In this document: positions 8,104 to 16,667 of the stretch, piece by piece
Numbering within the stretch: position 1 is the stretch's first letter
Layout: each line of letters starts with the position of its first letter
Made by a program: the position numbers and the translations under genes
The notes under the pieces: model-generated
Told to the model about the DNA's origin: nothing
Databases searched by the model: none
What the model saw: the letters and a program-made list of their open reading frames with translations, nothing else
Assembly: GCA_035636885.1 (NCBI GenBank)
Contig: DASPYG010000185.1
Span: forward strand, 15,810 to 79,809
DNA from: UBA10449 sp035636885
GTDB lineage: Bacteria > Chloroflexota > Dormibacteria > Dormibacterales > Dormibacteraceae
Direction: 5' to 3'
Length of the DNA stretch: 64,000 nt

Positions 8104-9005
8104 CACGCGCGCTCGACCGCGTGCTCGACTGCCTTGAAGCCCGATTTGAGTGCCGATTCCAGCTTGTGCGCCACCTTCTCGGCGCCACCCATCGCACCCG
8201 GAACTTTGAACACGACGAGCAGGGACGCCAGCGCGAAGAGGTGGTGGACCGGTGTGTAGCCGTTCCGCTCGAGCGCAAACCCGATCGCCAGCACGAACAG
8301 CTGCATCGGCTGCATCAGCAGGTTCGTCATGAACAGCGAGCTCCACTGCTTGCCGATGTGATGGGTCTCCGGAAGAGTGAAGAGGAGGGCGGCGAGAGGC
8401 GCCGTGATGGCGAGGACGATGAGGATCGTGTAGCGGATCAGGTAGGCGATGCCGAGCACGTCGTAACCGACGATCAGCACGGCGGTCGAAATGATCTGCA
8501 GCACGCTCGCGGACGGGTCCAGCTGCAGGTTGTGGAGCCAGTTCTGCCAGTCGGGAAGCACGCCCAAACTCTGGATCGCATCGCAGGCAGCGTTGCTGGC
8601 CTGCACGACCGCCTGGATGAGCGGGAGCGCGAAGTTGATGAGCGCCGCGGACAGGAGCAGCCGCGGCAGCATGATGCGCGCCGTGAACTGGCTGCGCAGT
8701 CCGTGGCCCCACATGATTCGGTACGAGGCCCAGATCGTGACGAGGGTGAGCGCAGCGTTGGCGACCAGCTGAACCTTTGGCTCGAAGGTCTGGATGGTCG
8801 CGTTGGAAGTGAAATCGCGACCCGTCTCGAAATCGGTGGTGTGCAGGATGAAGCCGAACCACGCCTTGAGCAGCAAGCCAAGACTGTCGTCGAGCAGAGT
8901 CTTGACGATGAGATTCGGATGTGCGAACGGAAACAGAAAGTTCGCGATCCCGGTGAGCTGGACGATGAGGTTCTGGAGTTCACCCAGCACCCGCCCCGGA
9001 TCCAT
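8103..9005 (-). CDS. TrbL/VirB6-like polytopic membrane protein
   Basis: A 300 aa protein starting at ATG 9005 with about six hydrophobic segments. It has an N-terminal amphipathic part (GELQNLIVQLTGIANFLFPF), a central loop, then paired helices (about 85-105, 120-145, 185-215, 220-240, 250-285). This arrangement and the small partners on either side resemble TrbL/VirB6 inner-membrane channel proteins of type IV secretion. The start overlaps the stop of the TrbC-like gene (ATGA), and its own stop overlaps the peptidase start. Family assignment rests on topology and context rather than a decisive motif. Confidence 0.6.
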   Translation of the reverse strand: MDPGRVLGELQNLIVQLTGIANFLFPFAHPNLIVKTLLDDSLGLLLKAWFGFILHTTDFETGRDFTSNATIQTFEPKVQLVANAALTLVTIWASYRIMWGHGLRSQFTARIMLPRLLLSAALINFALPLIQAVVQASNAACDAIQSLGVLPDWQNWLHNLQLDPSASVLQIISTAVLIVGYDVLGIAYLIRYTILIVLAITAPLAALLFTLPETHHIGKQWSSLFMTNLLMQPMQLFVLAIGFALERNGYTPVHHLFALASLLVVFKVPGAMGGAEKVAHKLESALKSGFKAVEHAVERA

Positions 9006-9268
9006 CAGTGGGTCGCCGGCACCGACTTGGTGAGGATGTCGACGAGCGAGCCGGCGACCTCGACTCCGATGGTGCCGACGACGATGCGCTGGATCCACTG
9101 CTTGGCGGCCAGCGCCGACTTGGATTCCGCGGCGGTAATTTTCCAAAGAAACGCAAAGATGAAAGCCAAGGCGCCGATGGAGCCGACCAGCGCCTGGCCG
9201 ATGTGTATCCAGGTCGTGATCAGGTCGGTGATCGGCGTGATGTTCGGATCAGCGGCGAGAAAGGACAT
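9005..9268 (-). CDS. TrbC/VirB2-like small membrane protein
   Basis: An 87 aa protein with two hydrophobic helices (about 21-42 and 58-78) separated by a short positively charged loop (KITAAESKSALAAKQWIQR). This is the layout of TrbC/VirB2 pilins, though no long cleavable leader is evident. A GGAGG-type site precedes ATG 9268. It is the first gene of the overlapping TrbC-TrbL-M23 cassette. Confidence 0.6.
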   Translation of the reverse strand: MSFLAADPNITPITDLITTWIHIGQALVGSIGALAFIFAFLWKITAAESKSALAAKQWIQRIVVGTIGVEVAGSLVDILTKSVPATH

Positions 9269-9318
9269 GTGAGCCTCCAGCGTTTTCGCTGCAGACTACG
9301 AACGACCGGGGCGCTTAG

Positions 9319-9336
9319 GAACTCAGCCTGTTAACC
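9319..9336 (-). repeat. TTAACA-centred element, copy 2
   Basis: The minus strand reads GGTTAACAGGCTGAGTTC. It matches copy 4 (20916-20933) at 16 of 18 positions. Its TAA is the stop codon of the TetR-family gene. Confidence 0.5.
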
Positions 9337-10494
9337 GCGTTTCGCGCGATGGATCCGGCTCTCCACACCATCGAGCAGGATGTCGATCGCTGACGCCGGC
9401 GCGCCGGTTGATTCGCGTTCGTCACCAGCACCGACCATCGCTGGCTCGACCTTGCTTGCGTTCGAGTCCAGCGTCACCTGCACGACACCGCTGTTGATGC
9501 GCAGCTGATACCGACCCGGCGATCTCGAGGCACCCTCGCTCTCCCAGCGCAGGTCGGACACCGTGGCCTTGGTCGCGAACTCATCGAGCTTCAAGCGCAG
9601 TGCGCCGGTGCTGATGTCCGCGACCACCGCCACACCCGGCGGCCGGTGCAGCGTGACTCCCACGACCCCGCTCGATAGAGTGATCGGCACCACGCCACGA
9701 GGCTCGGGAAGAAAGCACTCCACTTTGGTCGCGCCGCTGTCGAGCTTGATCTCGCGGACGTCCAGCGCGCCTACGTCAAGCCTTGTGTTCCAGGTCGCGC
9801 CCTGAATCTGAAACCGCCAAGGGTGGCGTGGATTGAGCTCGATCTCTCCCAGCCCAACTCCTCTCAGGCGGCGAATCACGACCGTGTCGCCTCGAACGAC
9901 GGCCGGCGCGGCGGTGGTTCGGTCGTGCACGGCTCTGACCAGCGTCTCCATGTCGGCGCCGGCGCGGAGCAAGACCCCACGGGAGCCCGAGTCGACCGCG
10001 ATCGATGCGACCGAGCCTGCCGTTGCGACCGGGCGCTCAACCGGGCTCCGACCCGTGATCACGTAAACCATGACGAGCAGGGCTACCTCCGCAGCCTCCG
10101 CCGGCTGCAGGCCGCCACCCTGAAACGCCCGCTTCAGCGCCGCGAACGTCTCGCTGCGCTCGAGGGCGTCCGGCACCTCCAGCAAGATCCGGTCCCCGTC
10201 CTTTTGATGTGAGACCCGCTCGCGCAGGGCGGCGCCTGCGTCCTGCACGGCCTGGCGCCAGCCGGCGCCGGACCCCGCAGCGGGCACCGTCTCCAGGATC
10301 GACTCCGCGAGCAACTCGATCAGCTCCCGCCGGTCCCGCACGTGCCAATAGAGGGAGGCGGCCTTTACCTCGAGCCCGTCCGCCAGCGCCCGCATCGAGA
10401 GGGCTTCCAGGCCCTCCCGGTTGATCAGGTCGAGGGCCGCCGCCACCAGCCGCTCTCGAGTCAGACCGCCCTTCTTCTCTTCCCCAGGGCTCAA
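9331..10494 (-). CDS. TetR-family regulator fused to a beta-rich C-terminal domain
   Basis: About 387 aa. Residues 10-60 form a TetR HTH (LTRERLVAAALDLINREG, LEVKAASLYWHVRDR), followed by a ligand-domain-like helical part to about 190. The remaining 190 residues are unusual for TetR: repeated short strands (IKLDSGATKVE, ITLSSGVVGVTLH, LRINSGVVQVTLD) reminiscent of LiaF/DUF4097-type beta-helix domains. The best start is TTG 10494, with an AGGAGA site at 10505-10510; longer frames cross the operators. It is divergent from the methyltransferase-efflux pair and probably represses both directions via the CTAAC-N3-GTTAG sites. Confidence 0.85.
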   Translation of the reverse strand: MSPGEEKKGGLTRERLVAAALDLINREGLEALSMRALADGLEVKAASLYWHVRDRRELIELLAESILETVPAAGSGAGWRQAVQDAGAALRERVSHQKDGDRILLEVPDALERSETFAALKRAFQGGGLQPAEAAEVALLVMVYVITGRSPVERPVATAGSVASIAVDSGSRGVLLRAGADMETLVRAVHDRTTAAPAVVRGDTVVIRRLRGVGLGEIELNPRHPWRFQIQGATWNTRLDVGALDVREIKLDSGATKVECFLPEPRGVVPITLSSGVVGVTLHRPPGVAVVADISTGALRLKLDEFATKATVSDLRWESEGASRSPGRYQLRINSGVVQVTLDSNASKVEPAMVGAGDERESTGAPASAIDILLDGVESRIHRAKRG

Positions 10495-10529
10495 TTTCGC
10501 CGATTCTCCTCTATTCGCCGTAGTGGCAC

Positions 10530-10559
10530 TTGCATAGCTAACAGCGTTAGGGGTATTGT
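10530..10559 (+). promoter_or_regulatory. Putative promoter of the methyltransferase-efflux operon
   Basis: TTGCAT (10530-10535) and TATTGT (10554-10559) are separated by 18 bp, a weak match to the housekeeping consensus. Operator 1 lies inside the spacer, which fits repression by occlusion. This is prediction only. Confidence 0.35.
10538..10550. promoter_or_regulatory. TetR operator 1 (palindrome)
   Basis: Perfect inverted repeat CTAAC-AGC-GTTAG in the TetR/methyltransferase intergenic region, identical to the copy 36 bp away. Confidence 0.8.
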
Positions 10560-10573
10560 ATGCATTCACCCCC

Positions 10574-10586
10574 CTAACAGCGTTAG
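10574..10586. promoter_or_regulatory. TetR operator 2 (palindrome)
   Basis: Second identical CTAAC-AGC-GTTAG palindrome, 36 bp centre to centre from the first, just upstream of the methyltransferase ribosome site (GAAGGAG about 10593). Two copies allow cooperative binding or separate control of the divergent promoters. Confidence 0.8.
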
Positions 10587-10606
10587 ATTCCGAGAAGGAG
10601 CACGAG

Positions 10607-11293
10607 ATGCAGACGATGGAAACGCGGAGATGGCGGCTCAAGGGTCCCGAGATGGAAGGACCCATCGCCCGCTGGTACGCACGGGTGCGCGGCTCGCAAA
10701 GCCAGCTCGAGGCTTATCGAAAGCAGGCTGCACAGCTCACCGCCGGGCTGCCCGACGGGGCCAAGGTGCTCGAGGTCGCTCCCGGGCCCGGATACCTGTC
10801 CATCGAGATGGCGCGTCTTCGGCGCTTAGACGTGACCGCACTGGACATCAGCCGCACATTCGTGGACATCGGGAGCGAGAACGCGCAGAGGGCCGGCGTA
10901 AGGGTCGACTTTCGGAATGGTGACGTGGCGAAGATACCGTTCGACGCGGAGTCGTTCGACCTGATCGTCTGCCAGGCCGCGTTCAAGAACTTCACGCTGC
11001 CGCGTACCGCGCTCGCCGAGATTCATCGGGTCCTTCGGACCGGCGGCACGGCCGTCATCCAGGACATGAGCCGCGATGCCACGCATGCCGACATCGAAGG
11101 CGAGGTCGCGGGCATGAACCTCGGCCGGCTGGGCTCGTTCGTGACGAAGGCGACGCTCGAGAGGCTTCGCAACCGCGCGTACTCCCCTCTTCAGTTCGAG
11201 CTTCTCGTTGCGGAGAGTCCTTTCCAGACATGCGAGATCACGACCGCGGGGATCGGCCTCGAGGTGCGCCTCAAGAGGGAGAAGGGCAAGTGA
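10607..11293 (+). CDS. Class I SAM-dependent methyltransferase
   Basis: A 228 aa Rossmann-fold methyltransferase. Motif I is VLEVAPGPGYLSIEMA (about 55-70), with acidic motif II (VTALDIS), GDVAKIPFDAESFDLIVCQ, and the post-motif HRVLRTGGTAVIQDM. The substrate is unknown. ATG 10607 has a good ribosome site. Its stop overlaps the GTG of a DHA2 exporter and it sits under TetR operators, so it plausibly modifies a toxic small molecule or supports its export. Confidence 0.88.
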   Translation: MQTMETRRWRLKGPEMEGPIARWYARVRGSQSQLEAYRKQAAQLTAGLPDGAKVLEVAPGPGYLSIEMARLRRLDVTALDISRTFVDIGSENAQRAGVRVDFRNGDVAKIPFDAESFDLIVCQAAFKNFTLPRTALAEIHRVLRTGGTAVIQDMSRDATHADIEGEVAGMNLGRLGSFVTKATLERLRNRAYSPLQFELLVAESPFQTCEITTAGIGLEVRLKREKGK

Positions 11294-12915
11294 CCAACAT
11301 TCGCAACCACCCGATGGCCGCCCTGGGCGTGCTCGCCCTGGGCCTGTTCATGACCCTGCTGGACCTGACCATCGTCAACATCGCCATCCCCTCGATCCTC
11401 GACGGGCTGCACGCGAGCCTTGACCAGGTGCTGTGGGTCCTCAACGCCTACAGCCTTCTGTACGCCGTCCTTCTGATCACGTCAGCCAGGCTCGGCGACA
11501 TCTACGGTCCTCGCAACCTCTTTGCCGCAGGCACCGTCATCTTCACGGCGGCCTCGGTGATCAGCGCACTGGCGCAGGACCCGACGCAGCTCATCCTCTC
11601 GCGCTCGCTGCAGGGACTGGGCGCGGCCGTCCTTGCGCCCCAGGGCATGCCCTTGATGCTGTCCCTCTTCCCTGTCGAAAAGCGCGGCGGGGTCTTCGCC
11701 ATCTACGGCGTGATGGCCGGGCTCGCCGTGATCGCCGGCCCGACTGTGGGCGGCTTTCTTGTCACCCACTTCGGCTGGCGCTCGATCTTCATGGTCAACC
11801 TCCCGATCGGCATTCTCACGTTCGCTCTTGCGATGCTGGTCATCCCCGACCTGCGACCGGGCCGGCGCCACCGGCTCGACCTTCTCGGCGTCGGCCTAGC
11901 CACCGCGGGTCTGCTCGGCGTGATCTACGGATTGATCGAAGCCCAGCGCTACGACTGGGGCACCGTCACCGGCTTCATCACGATCCCGGAGGTCATCGGC
12001 GCCGGTGTGCTGACGCTTGCGCTGTTCCTCTACTACCAAGCGCGACGCCAGCCAAGCGCGCGCACCGCGCACATTCAAGAATTCGAGCCGCTGCTCCCGT
12101 TCGAGGTCTTTCGAGATCGCAACTTCACGCTGATGACGGTCGTGATGGCCGCGATGGGGTTCGCGATCCTCGGCCTCTACCTCCCGCTCACCATCTACAT
12201 GCAGTCAGTGCTCGGTCTTTCCGCCATCGACGCCGGAGTGACCCTGGCCATTCAGCCTGTCGCGATGTTCTTCTCGTCCGGGCTCGCCGGCGGCCTGAGC
12301 CAGAAGATCAACGGCAAGTACCTCCTGGTTCCCGGCCTGCTCATGCTGGCTGCAGGCTCGGGATACATCGATTGGGCGGCGCACGCGGACTCCGGCCGGT
12401 GGGCCTTCACGCCGGGGCTCATCGTCAGCGGTCTCGGCATGGGCTTCATCTGGACGCCGGTGTTCAGCATCGCCACACGCGACCTGCCCGCCCACCTGGG
12501 CGGCGTCGCGTCCGGGGTGGTCAACACCATCCAGGAGCTGGGTGGGGTACTTGCGAGCGCCATCGTCGGCGCCTACCTTCAAAACCGTCTTGCCCTCTCG
12601 CTGCACGACCACGCTGTAGCCGCCGCCGGGCAGCTGCCGTCCGAATACAGGGCTCCCTTCGTCAAGGGCTTCAGCAGCGCGGCGCACAGCGGTTTTGAGG
12701 TCGGCGCCGGCCAGTCGGGCACGAGCCTGCAGCTGCCGGAGCGGGTGCAGGCGGTCGCCCACTACGTCTTCACCCAGGCATTCGTCGATGCGATGCACCC
12801 AACCCTGGTGCTGCCGATCGCGGTGCTCGTGGCGGCTGCATTCGCCGCCGCGTTCGCCCGGGCGCGCAAGCCCGTCGCGATCGCCGTCCATGAGGAAGAA
12901 GCGGCCGTGGCCTAA
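11290..12915 (+). CDS. DHA2-type MFS multidrug exporter
   Basis: A 541 aa major facilitator with 14 predicted helices, the proton-coupled drug antiporter subfamily of EmrB/QacA. Family motifs are seen: LDLTIVNIAIPSI in helix 1, SARLGDIYGPRN (motif A), and AGPTVGGFLVTHFGWRSIFMVNLPIG (motif C region, split here over about 150-175). GTG 11290 overlaps the methyltransferase stop. The TetR operators upstream indicate ligand-induced expression. Confidence 0.92.
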   Translation: MTNIRNHPMAALGVLALGLFMTLLDLTIVNIAIPSILDGLHASLDQVLWVLNAYSLLYAVLLITSARLGDIYGPRNLFAAGTVIFTAASVISALAQDPTQLILSRSLQGLGAAVLAPQGMPLMLSLFPVEKRGGVFAIYGVMAGLAVIAGPTVGGFLVTHFGWRSIFMVNLPIGILTFALAMLVIPDLRPGRRHRLDLLGVGLATAGLLGVIYGLIEAQRYDWGTVTGFITIPEVIGAGVLTLALFLYYQARRQPSARTAHIQEFEPLLPFEVFRDRNFTLMTVVMAAMGFAILGLYLPLTIYMQSVLGLSAIDAGVTLAIQPVAMFFSSGLAGGLSQKINGKYLLVPGLLMLAAGSGYIDWAAHADSGRWAFTPGLIVSGLGMGFIWTPVFSIATRDLPAHLGGVASGVVNTIQELGGVLASAIVGAYLQNRLALSLHDHAVAAAGQLPSEYRAPFVKGFSSAAHSGFEVGAGQSGTSLQLPERVQAVAHYVFTQAFVDAMHPTLVLPIAVLVAAAFAAAFARARKPVAIAVHEEEAAVA

Positions 12916-12924
12916 CCTTCTCCT

Positions 12925-14355
12925 GTGGCGAAAAAGCTCGCCGAGTACGAAGCCAAGAGAGATTTCAAGAAGACGCCCGAGCCCGGCGCCAAGGTGCCCC
13001 GCAAGGCCACCAAAGCGCCGCGGTTCGTGGTGCAGGAGCACCACGCGCGCCGCCTGCACTGGGACTTCCGGCTCGAGAAGGACGGCGTCCTCGTCTCGTG
13101 GGCCGTGCCAAAGGGCATCCCGCTCGATCCCAAGAAGAACCACCTCGCCGTCCATGTGGAGGATCACCCGCTCGACTACATCGACTTCGCCGGCGAGATC
13201 CCGCAGGGCGAGTACGGCGGGGGCACGGTGAAGATCTGGGACAGCGGCACGTATGAGACGCACAAGTGGTCAGACCGCGAGGTGATGGTCACGCTGCACG
13301 GCAAGAGCGTCGAGGGCCGCTACGTGCTGTTTCAGACCGATGGCAAGAACTGGATGATCCACCGCATGGATCCGCCGCAGGATCCCGGGCGCGAGCCGAT
13401 GCCGGCGCGCATCGAGCCCATGTTCGCCAAGCTTGCCGCCAAGCCGCCGACCCCGGACGCCGCATGGGGCTTCGAGTTCAAATGGGACGGCATCCGCGCC
13501 CAGGCTTACGTCGAAGGTGGAACCGTGAAGCTGTTCAGCCGCCGCGGCGAGACGATCACCCCGCGGTATCCGGAGATCCATGCCATGGGACGCGCTCTCG
13601 GAGCCACAGAGGTGATACTCGACGGTGAGATCGTCGCCCTGGATGCCAAGGGCCGCCCCAGCTTCGAGGAGATCCAGCAGCGCATGGGTCTCACGTCGGA
13701 GACGGAGATCCGCCGCAAGATGAAAGAGGTGCCGGTCACTTACATGCTGTTCGACGTGATGTGGCTTGACGGGCACTCACTGCTGAAGCTGGCATACACC
13801 GATCGGCGAAAGCGCCTCGAAGCCTTGAAGCTGAAGGGCCCCTCATGGCAGACGCCGCCTTATGAGAAAGGAGGCGGCGCGGCCATGCTCGAGGCGAGCC
13901 GAAAGGCGGGGCTCGAGGGCATCATGGGCAAGAAGCTCGACTCGCCCTACGAGCCAGGGCGGCGCAGCGGCCAGTGGGTCAAGGTCAAAAACCACATGGG
14001 CCAGGAGCTGGTGATCGCGGGCTGGCTGGAGGGCGAAGGCAAGCGCCGCGGCCTGCCCGGCGCGCTGCTGGTCGGCTACTACGACAATGGTGAATTCGTC
14101 TATGCGGGCAAGGTCGGCACCGGCTTCTCGGACGCGATGCTCGAAAAGCTCCTCGAGCTCATGAAGCCCCTGGAGCACAAGACCAGCCCATTCGACCGCG
14201 GGAAGCCCCCGAAAGGCGCGCACTTCATCGAGCCGAGGCTGGTCGGCGAGTTCGAGTTCGTGGAGTGGACGAGGGGCGGCCAGCTTCGCGCGCCGGTGTT
14301 CAAGGGCCTTCGCACCGACAAGGTCCCGGAGGAGGTCGTGCGCGAGCTTGGCTAA
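12925..14355 (+). CDS. ligD: LigD-type ATP-dependent DNA ligase with 3'-phosphoesterase domain
   Basis: A 476 aa NHEJ enzyme. Residues 35-150 are the 3'-phosphoesterase domain (HHARRLHWDFRLE with His39/40, His45, Asp47; then AGEIPQGEYGGG), which trims 3' ends. Residues 165-475 are the ATP-dependent ligase with adenylation Lys186 in FKWDGIRA and later motifs (LDGEIVAL, EGIMGKKLDSPYEPGRR, QWVKVK) plus an OB fold. It lacks the polymerase domain, which is encoded by the next, overlapping gene, so LigD is split. GTG 12925 starts 9 bases after the exporter. No Ku gene is in this window. Confidence 0.93.
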   Translation: MAKKLAEYEAKRDFKKTPEPGAKVPRKATKAPRFVVQEHHARRLHWDFRLEKDGVLVSWAVPKGIPLDPKKNHLAVHVEDHPLDYIDFAGEIPQGEYGGGTVKIWDSGTYETHKWSDREVMVTLHGKSVEGRYVLFQTDGKNWMIHRMDPPQDPGREPMPARIEPMFAKLAAKPPTPDAAWGFEFKWDGIRAQAYVEGGTVKLFSRRGETITPRYPEIHAMGRALGATEVILDGEIVALDAKGRPSFEEIQQRMGLTSETEIRRKMKEVPVTYMLFDVMWLDGHSLLKLAYTDRRKRLEALKLKGPSWQTPPYEKGGGAAMLEASRKAGLEGIMGKKLDSPYEPGRRSGQWVKVKNHMGQELVIAGWLEGEGKRRGLPGALLVGYYDNGEFVYAGKVGTGFSDAMLEKLLELMKPLEHKTSPFDRGKPPKGAHFIEPRLVGEFEFVEWTRGGQLRAPVFKGLRTDKVPEEVVRELG

Positions 14356-15367
14356 AGAAACGGCGGTCGAGGTCGTCATCGAGGGCCGCACCCTGAAGCT
14401 CACTAACCTCGAGAAGGTGCTGTACCCGGAGGTCGGCTTCACGAAAGGGCAGGTCATCGACTACTACACGCGAATCGCGCCCGCGATCCTGCCGCACACG
14501 CGCGACCACCCGCTGACGCTCAAGCGCTATCCCAACGGCGTCGACGCCGAGTTCTTCTACGAGAAGAACTGCCCCAAGCACCGGCCGCCGTGGGTCGAGA
14601 CGGCAACCGTGTGGAGCGGGGGCAACAACCGCGACATGTATTACTGCCTGTGCCAGGACCTCCCGACGCTGGTGTGGCTGGCTCAAATAGCAACGCTCGA
14701 ATTCCACACATCGCTGTCCCGCGCTAGCAAGCTGCCCGAGCCGCGAACTATGGTGTTCGACCTCGATCCCGGACCGCCGGCGACCATCGTCGAGTGCTGC
14801 CGCGTCGGGTTGATGCTGCGCGACGTGTTCGCGGAGCACGGCCTGGATTGCTGCGCCAAGACATCCGGTTCCAAAGGGCTCCAGCTCTACGTGCCGCTCA
14901 ACACCGCGGTCACGTATGAGGAGACCAAGGTGGTGTCGAAGGGCCTTGCGCAGCTGTTCGAGGAGAAGCATGCCGACCTGGTCGTGCACAAGCAGCTGAA
15001 AGAGCTTCGGACGGGACGCGTGCTCATCGACTGGAGCCAGAACGACCAGTACAAAACGACCGTCAACGTCTACTCGCTGCGGGCGCGCTCGCGGCCGACC
15101 GTTTCGACTCCAGTGACCTGGGACGAAGTCGAAAAGTGCCTCAAGACCAAGGACCCGTCGAAGCTGGTTTTCGATTCGGACCAGGTTCTGCAGCGTGTCG
15201 CCAAGCTGGGCGACCTGTTCGAGCCCGTGATCAAGAAGAAGCAGAAGCTCCCTCGCTCGCTGGTGGAGGCGACGGGCGGAGCCGGGGCGCTGGAAAAGAT
15301 GGCCAACCGCCGCCATGGCGGAGGACGGCGATACCCGCCGCAGGGTAAACAAGCGCAGAAGAAGTGA
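14348..15367 (+). CDS. ligD: LigD-type polymerase/primase (NHEJ polymerase)
   Basis: A 339 aa archaeo-eukaryotic-primase-fold polymerase that adds (ribo)nucleotides at double-strand breaks. Catalytic acids Asp138 and Asp140 lie in VFDLDPG; the SGSKGLQLYVPL block (173-183) and VLIDWSQND (third acid) are present. TTG 14348 overlaps the ligase stop, so the two LigD parts are translationally coupled. The C-terminal 40 residues are basic and probably disordered. In mycobacterial LigD the order is polymerase-phosphoesterase-ligase; here the polymerase is separate and last. Confidence 0.93.
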   Translation: MAKETAVEVVIEGRTLKLTNLEKVLYPEVGFTKGQVIDYYTRIAPAILPHTRDHPLTLKRYPNGVDAEFFYEKNCPKHRPPWVETATVWSGGNNRDMYYCLCQDLPTLVWLAQIATLEFHTSLSRASKLPEPRTMVFDLDPGPPATIVECCRVGLMLRDVFAEHGLDCCAKTSGSKGLQLYVPLNTAVTYEETKVVSKGLAQLFEEKHADLVVHKQLKELRTGRVLIDWSQNDQYKTTVNVYSLRARSRPTVSTPVTWDEVEKCLKTKDPSKLVFDSDQVLQRVAKLGDLFEPVIKKKQKLPRSLVEATGGAGALEKMANRRHGGGRRYPPQGKQAQKK

Positions 15368-16620
15368 GCCGCCCGCGGGTGGTGATCGCGGGCGCGGGGT
15401 TCGCCGGACTCACCTGCGCGCGCGGGCTGAAGCACGCTTCGGTCGACGTCCTGCTCGTCGACCGCAACAACTACCACCTCTTCACGCCGCTGCTGTACCA
15501 GGTGGCGTCGGCGCTGCTGGATCCCGGCGAGGTCGCACGCCCGGTGCGCGAGCTGGTGCGGCCGTTGGGCAACGTCGAGTTCCGGCAGGCTGAGGTCACC
15601 GGCGTCGATCTGCACCGTCGAATCCTCGACACCGACCGCGGGCAGGTCGCGTACGACTATCTCGTGCTCGCCACCGGAAGTCAGAGCGACTATTTCGGCA
15701 ATGCCTCGCTGGCCCTGCACGCGTTCGGGCTGAAGGAGCTCGGCGAAGGGCTCGCCCTACGCAACCGCGTGCTCGCTCGTGTGGAGGCCACACAGTGGAT
15801 CACCGATTCCGAGCGGCGCCGAATGATGCTCACCTTCGCAATCGTCGGCGGTGGGCCGACAGGCGTGGAGATGGCTGGCGCGCTGTCGGAGCTCATCCGA
15901 CATGTGCTCAAGAAGGACTATCCGAAGCTCGACCTCAGTGAAGTGCGCGTGATCCTGCTCGAGGCCGGCGGCTGGCTGCTGGGGACCTTCGACCCTGCGC
16001 TGCGCGAGGCGGCGCGGCGATCGCTCGAGAAGAAGGGCGTGGAGGTGATGTTGAACGCCAAGGTTGCGCAGGTCACGGAAGACTCGATCAGCCTCGCAAA
16101 CGGGGACGTGGTTCCGGCCGGCACGATCGTTTGGACCGCCGGGGTGCGCGCTTCGGAGCTGGGCACCGTGCTCGGCGTCAAGCTCATGCGCCAGGCCCGA
16201 GTGCCCGTGGACGACACGCTGCAGCTGCCCGGCCATCCGGTTGTATTCGTCATCGGCGACCTTGCGGGCGCCGTCGTCGCGGGGCAGCCGCTGCCGATGC
16301 TGATCCCTGTCGCCATGCAGGAGGGGAGGCGCGTGGCGGCCACCATCAAGGACATGGCCGCGAACGGTGGGGCGACCGCATTCCTGTACAGAGACCCCGG
16401 CACGATGGCGACGATCGGCCGCAACTCGGCGGTGGCCCAGCTGGGGCGCGTCCGACTGTCAGGGTTTCCAGGTTGGGTCATGTGGCTGACCGTGCACCTG
16501 GTCAACGTGGTCAGCTTTCGCAGCCGCGTGCTCGTCCTGATCAACTGGGCGTGGGACTATCTCTTCTACGACCGGCCAATCCGCCTGATCGTGAGGGCCG
16601 ATCCTGACCGCTCCGACTGA
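15364..16620 (+). CDS. ndh: Type II NADH:quinone oxidoreductase
   Basis: A 418 aa non-proton-pumping NADH dehydrogenase. It has an FAD-binding GAGFAGLTCA near the N-terminus, NYHLFTPLLYQVA typical of NDH-2, a second NADH-binding GGGPTGVEMAG (about 160-170), a GDLAGA FAD-contact block, and the quinone-side AMQEGRR motif. The C-terminal 45 residues are hydrophobic/amphipathic (WVMWLTVHLVNVVSF) and should attach it to the membrane. GTG 15364 overlaps the polymerase stop. The function is independent of LigD; the overlap may be only compaction. Confidence 0.9.
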   Translation: MSRPRVVIAGAGFAGLTCARGLKHASVDVLLVDRNNYHLFTPLLYQVASALLDPGEVARPVRELVRPLGNVEFRQAEVTGVDLHRRILDTDRGQVAYDYLVLATGSQSDYFGNASLALHAFGLKELGEGLALRNRVLARVEATQWITDSERRRMMLTFAIVGGGPTGVEMAGALSELIRHVLKKDYPKLDLSEVRVILLEAGGWLLGTFDPALREAARRSLEKKGVEVMLNAKVAQVTEDSISLANGDVVPAGTIVWTAGVRASELGTVLGVKLMRQARVPVDDTLQLPGHPVVFVIGDLAGAVVAGQPLPMLIPVAMQEGRRVAATIKDMAANGGATAFLYRDPGTMATIGRNSAVAQLGRVRLSGFPGWVMWLTVHLVNVVSFRSRVLVLINWAWDYLFYDRPIRLIVRADPDRSD

Positions 16621-16667
16621 GGCGCGGGCGTCACAAACAGCCCGGATGCGGGGCTGATACTTGTGAG

